Below are positions 33,574-44,768 of a DNA stretch of 64,000 bases, one piece after another (positions within the stretch are counted from its first letter, which is position 1; the number at the start of each line of letters is the position of its first letter). The DNA is from Paramarasmius palmivorus (taxonomy: Eukaryota > Basidiomycota > Agaricomycetes > Agaricales > Marasmiaceae). The stretch is from assembly GCA_037176845.1 (NCBI GenBank), contig JAYKXP010000023.1, positions 248,001 through 312,000 of the forward strand, read 5' to 3'. Under the pieces are notes generated by a model. It searched no databases. It saw nothing but the letters and a program-made list of their open reading frames with translations, and was not told where the DNA came from. Position numbers and translations under genes: made by a program.

Positions 33574-35073
33574 CTAGAGAGGACCATTGACACAGTTGTA
33601 GTCCTTGTAGATGTTCAATCCCATGCAACGGTAGTTATCTAGAGATCCGCAATGTCAAATTTACGCACGGATCCATTCAAGACCAAGCCACATACCAGCG
33701 TTCCTCTTTTATCACTAACGGAAAGCCCAGCGGATGCAGAGCATCCATAAGTAACATCGTCAGCGCCATGGACAGCATGCGCAAGCTGATGAAAGTTGAG
33801 TTCAGTCAGTCGTCCATGTGAAATCGAAGATGGAGAACAAGCGTACCTCGTGGAGGATGATGCCTCCTCGGCTAGACATGGTCGAATCGTAGCTTCCTGT
33901 TGAAATGATCAGCGATGATTGTCCAGCATAGATTGACGCTGAGCTTACCTTGGCAAATGCTTGGCGTAGTACCGGCCTGAAGGAATAGTTCACAGGTGAA
34001 GATCTACAAGTATGTATGAGATGCAGAAAAAGAATCCTAGTCCGTGATGAACTTACTGGTGTCCTTCCATCGCTATAGATAACAGTGTAGGCAATAACAC
34101 CAGGGTTATTGTTACAGAAGCTCCTAGCATCGCCATTGTCCTGGGAGCAAGTAATGCTAAAGAAAACGCGATTAGAGAGTTTTTTGAAACTCGGAATGCA
34201 AAGCCGGCATACTCTCTGTTGGTGTTTATGTCGCCCGCAACCTAAGAGGTAGCTAATGAGCGCCATGCGAAAGAAAGGCAAGAAAAGAGCACGTACTCGG
34301 TCAAGGTTCCACCAGATGTCATTCTGGTTGTTTCCTCCAAAGTAGCGGGTATATTGAGGACCATTGGGGTGCGAACGAATGTCGGTAGCTGCACCTCCAG
34401 CCAAAGAACGTGCGTATTTCAACGAGTCAGTGATGACCTGTCTCTTTCCCGAATCAGAACACTTGGGAGTTGAGACACGACGTTCCACACCCGACTCCTC
34501 CGGAATGGCGATCAAAGGCGTGTGGCTAAGATCTGATTCGACAGTGACCTCCACAGCGTTGGATTCGACCTTCAAAGGAGCGAGATCATCAACAGATGCG
34601 TGGATGGTGCTCTCTTGGCGAGGAGCGATGGTGAACTTGGTACCAGGGGGCAAAGGAAGAGAAGTCGTAGACGGAGCTGACGGTGTGGTTGAGGGCAACG
34701 GAGCTACCTGCAGGAACGCTCAAATAGAGCGATTCGTGGGAGAAGTCATAAGTGGCCTAGCGATGACAGTATGAGTGGAGGTAACATGGTTGAGGAATTT
34801 GAGAAGGCTGACCTTGACACCGGTGAAAGGAACCTCCTTTCCATCAGCACTAATGTCGAATGAACGAGTGGCCGACGTGTCCAAGATGTTATTGACGGCG
34901 AGGACACGGAGGTCGGATTCGGTTGGGTTTGATACGATCGCAGTGACAACGATGTCTCCGACAGACTGAACAGAAGAGGAGACGGCTTTCAAGGTGACAT
35001 CAAGATCACCTACCGAAAGGCAGAGTGCTGTCTTTGCGAGAACGCTGAGGAGAAGGAATGAAGATCGGAACAT
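33574..35073 (-). CDS. Deuterolysin-type metalloprotease (M35)
   Basis: This is a secreted zinc endopeptidase with a signal peptide from ATG 35071-35073 (MFRSSFLLLSVLAKTALCLS). A propeptide with the beta-rich pattern of the family follows (GDIVVTAIVSNPTESDLRVL, NHTVSSVYDFSSFAP). The mature part starts near KCSDSGKRQVITDSLKYA. The zinc motif HELAH is formed across an intron (ILHE then LAHAVHG), followed by GADDVTYG with the third ligand Asp expected for aspzincins. The C-terminus is NYRCMGLNIYKDYNCVNGPL, with TAG at 33574-33576. A G5/C5 run at 34646-34650 carries one base too many: the frame before it and the frame after it both match the family. Several short introns break the 3' half. Confidence 0.85.
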
Positions 35074-35140
35074 GATGTCGGTGCTTCTCGAGAAGAGCGA
35101 AGTGTAGAACCCTGGTGGAACGACGAGCAAAGCATGCTGT

Positions 35141-35148
35141 CTTTTATA
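35141..35148 (-). promoter_or_regulatory. TATA box of the M35 protease gene
   Basis: On the minus strand TATAAAAG lies 68 bp upstream of the start codon at 35073, a normal place for a highly expressed secreted enzyme. Confidence 0.5.
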
Positions 35149-38111
35149 CCAGTCTGCACAACCACTGGTGAACTGGGTTGGACCGAGGCCACCCAGTGGG
35201 GATAATGAAACTGTAAGGAACAAGAAGTATCGAATTCTCTTGGTACCAACTACCCAGCATGCAGTGGAATGATTGAGTTGTGAAGCGAGATGATGCATGA
35301 CTAGTGGTCCGATTAAGCTGCATCTCGCTGTCGAACCGGTGATCGACAGCGTAGTACCATGCACTTTGGCTTCGAGCACCTGTGGTCTCCTAGAAGTCGG
35401 TTGTCCTTAAGGGTGATATGTTAATTCCCCAAACAGACTTGAAGGCGCGAAAGTCGTTCACCTTGGATTATTATCTGATTCGGCATCAGGGTAGAGCTAT
35501 TATCCAGAGCTGTCTCGAGCGTTTGTTTCACCGCCCGGCCAACGTCGGGAGATTCCCCTTGCAAATACCGCCACGGAAACGGAATTTAGATGATGAATGT
35601 TCATAGTGATAATAATCGCCACATGCCCCCATGCTGTTTCTGTGAGCGGTGATTGCATTTGGAGGAGCGTCAAATACATCTGGCTGCCGCTGATGCAACA
35701 TGAAACTATTGGCGGTTGATAGGCCAGATCGAGAATATAGCTATTCACGACAGGATCAACAATGTGAGGCTATGTTACTGGTATAGTCCGCACCTTCCTC
35801 TCGCAACTTTGCCGGAGTACTACGACAAGTACATTGGGTTCCTGCGATCGAGAATTGCTCGTTCATCTCAGCAGGACGGTGTCATCTGATCTGGTGATCT
35901 CCACTACATGGTAGCATCATCGACGAGTGGTTCCTGAGTCAAAGAAAGGATGCGTAGGCCACATGAATTTGATTCTAGTTCCCTCGCCACATGGTAAAAA
36001 GAGTAGTTGTAGTGCTCCATCAGGATTAATCCTGATCGAGCCTACATTCATGTGGACAAAGGTGAGCATATGAACAAACTGAATAGGTGCTAGTACAAAC
36101 CTACCATCAAAACGGACATTCCTTCAAACCGTCGCGCGTTGACAGAAAAAATCACGGAATATTGGTCCGGGAAAATACCGATGCTGCGAAGAGTAGTGTT
36201 GAGTTCGGAACAATAGCAACCAGCATTGGTGTTAGGTCTTGGCTTGAGGTGAACCATACACAGTAGTAGCCTACTAGCTTTACTATAGGAATCTTTCTGA
36301 GGCACTCCCTTTACCCTTGACCTCCAAATCAAGATGAAGCCATGGTCGAATACCACCGGTAACAGACTGGAAACGAAGAGAAGGTCAGAATGTGATGGCA
36401 TGTGGGCCGCCGCCGTGCATAAAGGAACATGTCGGTGACTCTGAGGAAACGAAACACGCGAGCGTGCTTTCGCTCGGATAGCTTTTCCAATTCCTCTGTA
36501 CAGGATTTCAGCTTTGGCTTGGACGAGACAACGACATAAAGCACCTTTTAGGTTGTCCTAGACGTTTGTGTTAAGCGAGAAAGGCGCTAGGCCGGCGTCA
36601 AGAATATTTGCAATGACGTAGGTACGACGTGGCATCCATGATCCCGGTGGCAGGCTCGGTCAGCTTCATGGGAGACGGAATTGATGCATTGAGACCAGGC
36701 ATTACTGATAGAGCACGGTCTAGACTGTAGATTAGTATTGAGTAAGAGGCCGACAAGACAACGCTACGTACTCGATGGCTTTCTTGTAGGCCTGGAGGTT
36801 TCAAATCACTGCGAGCTAAACGTGAATATACCCTCCGCATCTAAAACAGCCGTATCGTGAGCTTTGATGAGAGATATGACAATCCAGGCGAACATACTTG
36901 GAAAGCATACCATCGAACAGTGCGCTATGTATTTGGTCCTCCTTCCCCGGAAATGCACTTTGAATTCGTAACGATGGGTGTAGAAATATGGCAAGTTCAT
37001 CGAACAGGGCATCTCGCCGATGAATATCACTTCAATATAGATCGATCAGAGCCCTGTAGGATGAAAGATAGCGCTGTGGACGTACGGTATTCATATCTCT
37101 TGGCCCAGAAAGCACCTTGCTCCGACAAGTCATGGTTCCAATGCTCCTAACGCATCATCATGTATTTTCTCTCATGTCTTCCTTCCCAGTCGATGTGGGC
37201 TCTCGGAGCCACGAGGATCGTCTCTTGTGGGAGTAAGTGTAAGTAGTGTTAGGGCGGAGGCTTTGAACTTCCTTTCAGGCTGGAAAAAAACCGATGGCGC
37301 GCGCTATATACGTAGCTCGTCACAGCTGGGTTGAAAGAGAAAACAGAAGAACGCACCCGATTTTATCATCCTGAATCCAGTATTCATTCCTTCCGACTAA
37401 ACAGTGACCGGATCGAAAAACGTGGGACAATGCCCATTTCGATAAGCTGGGGGAATTCAAGTCCAGAGATAGTAGCCAGAAATTCTGTAATTCTTCAGCA
37501 TTGAGCTAGATTATTAGGCTCAAACGAGGAAAATTTACCTTGTGAAAAGTGACACATGGGCAGGTACCTCTGTCGGTTGGAAGAGTCAGCGGAGAAGAGG
37601 AGATATGGGAAAATTTGCTCAATTCGAAAATACCCACGGTCATCCTCTTCTTTCAACAGCCAGGAACAAACGTTAACGGTGATGGAAATAGTATCACCCT
37701 CTTCCCTTCTGTTGTTGAATACTGATCACCAGGTTGTTGACTTTTAGTGCTTGAGCATACGATCTGCTCCACTTCAATACCTTCCCTGCATGGAACCCTT
37801 GATTAGAAGGAACTGGCTTTGGCCAGACGCTGCCTCGTCAGCATGTGCAGCATTGATTTCTATCATTTTTCCATGGGAGAGTCGAGGTCTCGAGGCTTGT
37901 TCGTTGGTCATAGCATCGCTTCTGCTATTTTCGACATCTTTCTTCTCAGCAATCGGGGTTCTTCAAATTCAATCTTGATGGATTTCGCAAACAAATGCAT
38001 CATGCTGATGGCGGAATGCAGTATGCTGAAACCCGCTTGCTTTTGCCCACATTGAAGTATAAGAACTAAGACTTCAAACATTCAAAAAGTAAGTCTTCAA
38101 GACTTTAAATC
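35149..38111. other. Long intergenic stretch, no gene supported
   Basis: Minus-strand frames at 36598-36840 and 36806-37030, and a plus-strand frame at 36857-37150, could be relics, but they have no recognisable domain. An 18-bp perfect palindrome (ATCAGGATT/AATCCTGAT) lies at 36019-36036. Confidence 0.35.
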
Positions 38112-39852
38112 ATGCTTTTGGCCAAATCTGTTCTCCTTGTCTTCAGCTTCATTCTAGGCACAACATCAGGCCATGTCTTACCCAACGTCACTCAAACGCT
38201 TGAGGCGAGGCAGTCAAACTCGAAGCTCGTCTTTTGTCACTTCATGGTTCGTGCATGTTGATGCCAGCCAATGTGTTCATTCAACTAACGTTATCTATCA
38301 TAGATTGGCATCACGTCAGACCGTAACAGCGCGGCAGACTACGACGATGACATGAGGCGTGCCAAAGCCCTCGGAATCGATGCTTTTGCCCTCAATATTG
38401 GCGTTGACCCCTATACCGATACCCAACTCAACTTTGCGTACGACTCTGCCGCTGCCAACGACATGAAGGTCTTCATCTCCTTCGATTTCAACTGGTATCA
38501 TACCTCCGACGGTTCTGCCGTCGGAGCGAAGGTCGCACAATACGCTTCGAGGCCTGCACAATTGATGGTTGATAATAAAGTCTTCGTGTCTTCCTTCGCG
38601 GGCGATGGCGTAGACGTAGGTGCTATTCGGGCCGCGTCCGGAAGAGAGATTTATTTTGCTCCCAACTTTCATCCGGGACAAGGAGACTTCGGCGCGATCG
38701 ATGGAGCATTGAATTGGATGGGCTGGCCAAATGATGGCAACAACAAGGCACCCAAGCCTGGCCAATTAGTGACCGTCGATGCTGGGGACAAGGCTTACGT
38801 CTCTGCCCTCGGTGGAAAAGGGTACATAGCTCGTACGTGTTTGTTTGACTCGACCATGCTTCGTGTCACTCAAAAACACTTCCATCAGCTGTTTCTGCTT
38901 GGTTCTGTAAGCACGAGGCGTTTCACGAGACGTTCCATTACTGACAGTTCTGTTAGTCACCCATTTTGGATCAGAGGTGTCGTACAGCAAGAATTGGGTG
39001 TTCCCTGGAGACCTTCTTTGGTATCTACGATGGCTCGAGATTCTCGCTCTCCAGCCGACATTCATTGAGATTGTCACTTGGAATGACTATGGCGAATCGC
39101 ATTACATAGGTCCGCTTTCGTCCAAGCACACTGACGATGGAGGATCTAAATGGGTTAATGATATGTCAGTGTCTGGTTTCGCTTTTCCAAACCCAATACT
39201 GAACGCACGTTTTAGGCCGCATATCGGTTGGCTCGAAATGTCCAAACCTTTCATCGCAGCATACAAGGCCGGCTCCAGCTCCGTCAATGAATTCATTCAG
39301 GAAGAAAAGCTTGTCTACTGGTACCGCATAACGCCCAAAGACATCAACTGTGATGCTACCGATACTACCATGGGACCGGCAAACAACGATAGTGGAAACT
39401 ACTTCATGGGTCGTCCTAATGGATACGAGACAATGCAGGATGAGGTCTTTGTCGTCCCCCTGTTGCGATCCCCAGGAACCGTTACCGTTAACTCTGGCGG
39501 TACTCTCTATACCTTTGATGCTCCTGCAGGAGCCTCTGCCTTCAGCGTTCCATTCAAAGTCGGGTCACAGAGATTCGCGCTGAGTAAGAACGGGGTTGAA
39601 GTGATAGCCGCTACTAGTCTCAAGGTCATTCAGGATACTTGCCCTTGCGGATTATACAACTTCAATCCGTACGTCGGGACGGTTCCGGAGGGTGACAGGG
39701 ACGTACTGGGACCGGATGGCCTTACGGCCTTTGCGAATGGTCTGAAGGTAGCATGCAACCCGAGCCCGAGTTTACCAGCAACACCGCCGGAGACTACTGC
39801 AGCAAGTACGACCATCAGTGTCACCGCTGCACCCACGTCTCCGCCGGTCTGA
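38112..39852 (+). CDS. GH71 alpha-1,3-glucanase (mutanase), copy 1
   Basis: Five exons (38112-38246, 38304-38832, 38889-38906, 38957-39164, 39216-39852) give 508 residues with no frame break. A signal peptide (MLLAKSVLLVFSFILGTTSG) and KLVFCHFMIGITSDR begin the GH71 domain. DMRRAKALGIDAFALNIG, KVFISFDFNW, YFAPNFHPG, SKNWVFPGDLLWYLRW and the signature TWNDYGESHYIGPL follow. A C-terminal module has DTCPCGLYNFNPYVGTVP, then a Ser/Thr/Pro tail ending TAAPTSPPV. GH71 enzymes cut alpha-1,3-glucan in fungal walls, in self-remodelling or attack on other fungi. The third exon is only 18 bases. The second copy at 47655-49415 has the same gene structure in the opposite orientation. Confidence 0.93.
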
Positions 39853-41628
39853 GAGCTGACTGCGAGTGGTCCTCGCATTGATGATGGAACGTAGCTCCGT
39901 CGAAGTAGGAATATCTAGTTCTCGTTTTCTGCTGTACTTGTATTTCGTACTTGTACCTGACGCTTTGGACACCGTTTGTCTCACTAAAGGATGGTGAAAT
40001 ATTTCAAATAACATCAAATTTCAGCTCCTTGAGAATGGAAACGTGCAGTAGTTCTCTTAGACGAGAATATTTGACAGCCACGGCGCCACCGTGTATTTTC
40101 AGTAATATTCAACCGAATCAGGCCTCAGCACATTGTCGCTTGCATGAGACTCGTTGATGAATGATCTTGTGAGATTTTGGGAACCTATGGCTATCCGCCG
40201 GACGCCTGACAGCAACCATAACCGCAGCCCAGGCCAATGAAAGAATCGTGATGAATAGTGAACGTTTTCCTCATACCATTCAGGGCATAACGCTTTGACA
40301 TTAATTAAACGAGGGGCATCATTTAATATTCAAGAACGTACATGACGTCAATCTGAGGACATGCCTCACGCGCGAGAAAGTTAATTTCTCTTCTCAGGGC
40401 TGAGAAGAGCAACCTTGGTCCTAACCATCACGACACTTGAAGCATGCGCACCTCCGATTGCATGCTCCTCTCAGTTTCTACCCTCAAGAGCAATTGGGAT
40501 AGCTCACCCAAATGTAGCACATCTGACTTATTCTCACGCATTTAGGCCGCATCATCTCGAACCTCGTGAACGCTGAACGCACAATCCTAATCTCAATATG
40601 GATGGACTCGGGCTCTTGAGTTTCTATCGATTTCACAATACTAAGCGTTTCAATAGAATGCGCCTCATTTTTCCGTAAGCTTTCTCACCCAGGTGCATGT
40701 GTTGACTGCTAATGATGCACTTTGTTGCCAGCGATTCGGCCTATTTGCCTCTTTTCGGCTCTTGTCACTTCCGTTCATTGATACAACTATGGTTGGGACA
40801 ATGAGCTGCTATTCAGTTGATCAGAAGGCAATCACCACACCATATAGTCATCATTTGTGCCATGGGACTTTTCAAATGCAATATAGGCGTGTCGGTCCGG
40901 CAGTTCAGCTCTGTTCACGAAGATAATCCGCCACATACCCCCAAGTCATTGGGTGTACTGCGAGTAACAAGGAAACATATGTGAGCGAGAACCGACACGC
41001 ACAATTGAACCTAACTAACGCTACGTGGGCAAGCTTATAGGACCGGATAGCTATTTACTTCGACTATGTCTGGACTAGTGAAAAACCTCTTGAAGAAACT
41101 CAAGAATCTCATGATACTTACCAACACCCTTATGACCGTGATGAACAAAGTTTTCCCTTAATTCACTACCGCGCAGCCGGCTAAAATTCGTTCGTCTTTC
41201 GTTTCAAGCTTCCAGCGCACATGTGGCCTAACATTGGGAATATCAACATCTCTCCCGAGGCGAATCTGTAGTTCTCAATTTACTTTGAGATGCAGGGGAG
41301 CATGCTGCTACTCTTGGCGAGGGAAAATAGACGCTTTGTTCTGTCCTATCTCGTTCATCTCTATATCGAACTGACCCGGCACTTTGGATCACTAGATTAA
41401 CGACTAGCAAAGAATGCAGCGTGGCTTTACTAACGAAGGAGACCATACCCAGGTGTATGCGGATATCTTTGTGCCGATGAGGGTACACATCCCGTTTCAA
41501 TTCTCTAGTTCAAGAAACGAATGTTACTCTCCCAGAATGGAATTCTCCTAAAGAAAGAGTTGTACGTTTTTCAAGTATAAAACCCTAGTAACTCAGATCT
41601 TTCGTCTACAGCGAAGCTCAGACACATA
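39853..41628. other. Intergenic, no gene supported
   Basis: Short frames only. A hairpin with 10-bp arms (CTCTTCTCAG-GG-CTGAGAAGAG) lies at 40388-40409. Confidence 0.35.
41576..41582 (+). promoter_or_regulatory. TATA box of the DUF1996 gene
   Basis: TATAAAA lies 47 bp before the start codon at 41629. Confidence 0.55.
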
Positions 41629-43574
41629 ATGATGTTCTACTCTTCCCTTTCTCGCCTTCTTGCCCTCCTCGCTATGACTAGCTTCGCAAACGCCTGGTTT
41701 AGGCTGCCTTGCACGAACCCTCTCGTTCAAGGTATCTCACCGCTACCGTTGCTGTTCCATTTGTGCTGACCAGCCTTACTTTGACCAGAGCGCGTTGATC
41801 CCATCATTTCGCCGACTCGAACTCCCTCGCAACATGTCCATGTGCGTGTTTTACTTTTAGGTACTATGGCGAGCGCTGATGTCCATACCGTAGACTGTTC
41901 ATGGAGCATACAGTAAGTATACCTATCATGCAACATGAATTGCACTAGTTCACAATTTACTTTAGACTTTAAAGCCAATAGCACTTTCGATACACTTCGT
42001 GCTTCGAAGTGCACATCTTGCCAGGTCTCGCAGGTAATGTCGACTTTAAGCTCTAACAATTGGTTTTGATCCTCACTAAACAAACGGCATAGGATCTTTC
42101 CAACTACTGTAAGATTTTCCGTCGTTCATCAGTCAAATGCTGACCATCGCTTACTAGGGTTCCCGAAACTGTACTTCCGCGATCCCAAGACCAAGATGTT
42201 TGAGGCCGTACCCAACGGTATGTTTCAGTCATTCCTGTACCGCTGGTTGCTCATGAAAATTCCCTGAAAGGTTTGTTGATTTACTATCAGAATCGAGGAA
42301 GTCTCGACAAGATCAATGGCGGCCCTGGATTAAAGGCCTTCCCTCCAGGTTTCAGAATGATTACCGGCAATCCTGTTGCCCGTTCTAAGAAGTAAGCCGC
42401 CTCTTTCATGGATTGTAGACTCTGGGCTTACTCCGCTTGATAGGTATCAAAATGGACTAGGCACTCAACAGGAGCTTGCTGAGCGTGCAATTGCCTTGGT
42501 CTTGCCTGAGGTACACGAGCTCAAACCCATCTTATGAAGGTTCGTCGAGTCCTATTACACTGCGTATGAGATGAGACTTGATACGTGCATAGGTACCGGC
42601 GGATTTCCTCACACCAATTGCGAGGTAAGGGACCAACTCTTCAACTGGCGAGTACGACGAAATGATCTTATGACTCCCATTTCAGGCTGGCTTCCAATCT
42701 CGTCTTCATTTCCCTGCGTGCTGGGACGGAAAGGTGAGGGTGAACAATAATGAAATCCTTATGTAGACCAACTACTTTGCACAGAATGTGGATAGCGCTG
42801 ACCACAAGTCTCACGTTGCTTTTCTGTCGATTCTTGATAACGGCAACTGCCCTAGCACTCACCCGGTTGGGCTCATGAAACTGTTCTATGAGGTTTGTCA
42901 CGACTACTAGTAATCAGGACTACGATTGAACTGCCGTACAGATTACTTGGAATGTCTGACAAGTTTGCTAGTCGCTGGACAGAGGCTGACGGCTGGCCAT
43001 TTGTCTATGTAAGTTACCAACACCTCACTTGAAAGCATTCATGCTCATCTTGATGCAATCAGGCTACGGGGTAAGCGAATCAGATGATACGTTTCACTAA
43101 GATAACAGTTAGCTTTGTTACCCAGAGATGCAACTGGTTATTCGTTTCACGGTGATTTCCAGAACGGCTGGGATGTAAAGTGAGTCTGTCCAGTGTTTCT
43201 TCAACTATTACTGATGTCCCTCTATTAGTGTTCTCCAAAACGCAATTGATTACTGCAACAATCCTAACGATGATACTATCAATGGTAAGCTTAGCTTAGT
43301 GAGTAGTTTAGGTACGCTAAACCCAACCCTCACCGTAGGCGTCGCGGATGCTTGTTCTTACTTCAAGATGATCCCTGCGGCGCAAGCGCAGTCCTGTCAG
43401 CTTTCTTCCGTCGTACAGGAGGGAGTGGATGGCCCATTCGCCAAGCTACCTGGGTAAGCTCAGGGCGCAATAACTGGTCTTTGAAATTACTCATTATCTA
43501 CCCCTAGTTGCAATCCCATACAAGCAGGACCGGGCGATGCAACCTTGTACACTGATGACAATTGTCCTGCTTAG
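41629..43574 (+). CDS. DUF1996 domain secreted protein
   Basis: A signal peptide (MMFYSSLSRLLALLAMTSFA) is followed by WFRLPCTNPLVQERVDPI, the typical start of DUF1996 proteins. Further blocks, spread over many small exons, are KCTSCQVSQDLSNYW, PKLYFRDPKTKMFEAVPNG, INGGPGLKAFPPGFRMITG, GYSFHGDFQNGWDV, CNNPNDDTINGVADACSYF and a Cys-containing end TDDNCPA with TAG at 43572-43574. DUF1996 proteins are secreted and widespread in fungi with unknown function, often next to WSC domains; none is seen here. Near 42955 the reading frame needs one base fewer (a stop arises in GTCTGACAAG). It lies between the two GH71 genes. Confidence 0.85.
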
Positions 43575-43961
43575 ATTGAAGGTTGCCTTCAGATTTGAAT
43601 GTTTGAATAGTTATACATGAAACCTTTAAGCTGTTGATTTGACTACAAATCTGTACTTGTAACAACGAGAAGTTATCTCATCCTTGCTAAATCATGTGCC
43701 TACCAAACTCGTGTATCCACTCTCCATTCGACGAGCGTAACCCAACAACCCGCCACGAGCGAGACGGCATTTCCCTTCCGGTCCGATTCTCCGCAATAAA
43801 TGTGGTAATCGTAGCAACAGATCTACGAGATATTGCCACAACCATGCATTCCAATACCAACAATGCATCCACTCTAATAATGGAATGGGCACTCGGGTAC
43901 TCAAAAATTCTGTTATCCAGTTCCACCCGGCCAAAGCTCTGTCTCCCTAATTCGCTGTTGC
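43575..43961. other. Intergenic, no gene supported
   Basis: Overlapping frames on both strands (43687-43981) look like mutual shadows; none is recognised. Confidence 0.3.
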
Positions 43962-44312
43962 TCAGCATTGAGGCATTTTGAAGGTCTGGGGTAACGCACC
44001 GCTATGAATAGACCATACCAGCAATGACTGAAAATCATGTCCGGATTGGCCATGGAACGTGAAATGAACGCGAATTCCAATGTGCGTTTGGGTATTTGGA
44101 TCGGAAGAGAGTTGAACCCAATGGAAAACTTCGCTGAAGTCTCCAGTCATAAAGGGAAAATCCGCAGGGAGACCGACGTAGCGTAAATTGCTCGGAACTT
44201 CAGAGCAGACACTCGCCAAGTTACGGATGTCATTGATAAAGCCCGCTATCCAATCTATCGCGAAGCTTGATAAAGTATTAAGGATGTGTTCGACATCTTC
44301 ATCGTCCGACAT
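43962..44312 (-). CDS. Hypothetical small protein, unrecognised
   Basis: This 116-codon frame starts MSDDEDVEHILNTLSSFAID and looks coding in composition (GFINDIRNLASVCSEVPSNL). A frame just upstream (44255-44521) and one downstream (43687-43968) may be further parts. I recognise no domain, and the gene may be partial or a relic. Confidence 0.35.
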   Translation of the reverse strand: MSDDEDVEHILNTLSSFAIDWIAGFINDIRNLASVCSEVPSNLRYVGLPADFPFMTGDFSEVFHWVQLSSDPNTQTHIGIRVHFTFHGQSGHDFQSLLVWSIHSGALPQTFKMPQC

Positions 44313-44768
44313 GTGTCTGATTGGAAAAGAGGCTTGAGGAGAGGAGATGTATGGATTGTATACCAGCTATTTCCAAAAACAGTGAGCGGTGCGTTGCGCA
44401 TCACAGAAGGGTTGGAGTTATACCAAATGAGATATGGCCGTCGTGTTCTATAACGGTGGTTATAAGGGGAGACAGGACGAAGAAACGTGTTTGCAACAGG
44501 ATCCGCACTAACAAGAGTCACATCTATTCAAGCTGAGAACATCCGCGGCGCCGCCGAGATTGCTGTTGGGCTTTCCGCGTGTCGCCGCGAGAGGCGTGGC
44601 TTGATTGCTATGTCTGCCAGACCCCCGGACAGTCATTGCCATCCTCGTTCACGCTTGTGAAACGCTGTAAAGACGCTCAGGTTAGCGCCTAACTGATACC
44701 AATACATCTTCTCATAATAACAATTGTAAATGAACTCAACGTCCCAGTGACAACTATAATGATCGGGT
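44313..44768. other. Intergenic, no gene supported
   Basis: This is the flank between the small hypothetical frame and the 3' end of the transporter gene. No feature is recognised. Confidence 0.3.

Noticed and set aside
36598..37150. Cluster of frames on both strands that could be a relic gene
   Set aside because: No consistent strand, no domain and no clean splice chain, so it is described only as an intergenic stretch.
38316..39296. Minus-strand frames opposite GH71 copy 1
   Set aside because: Antisense shadows of the clear GH71 exons.
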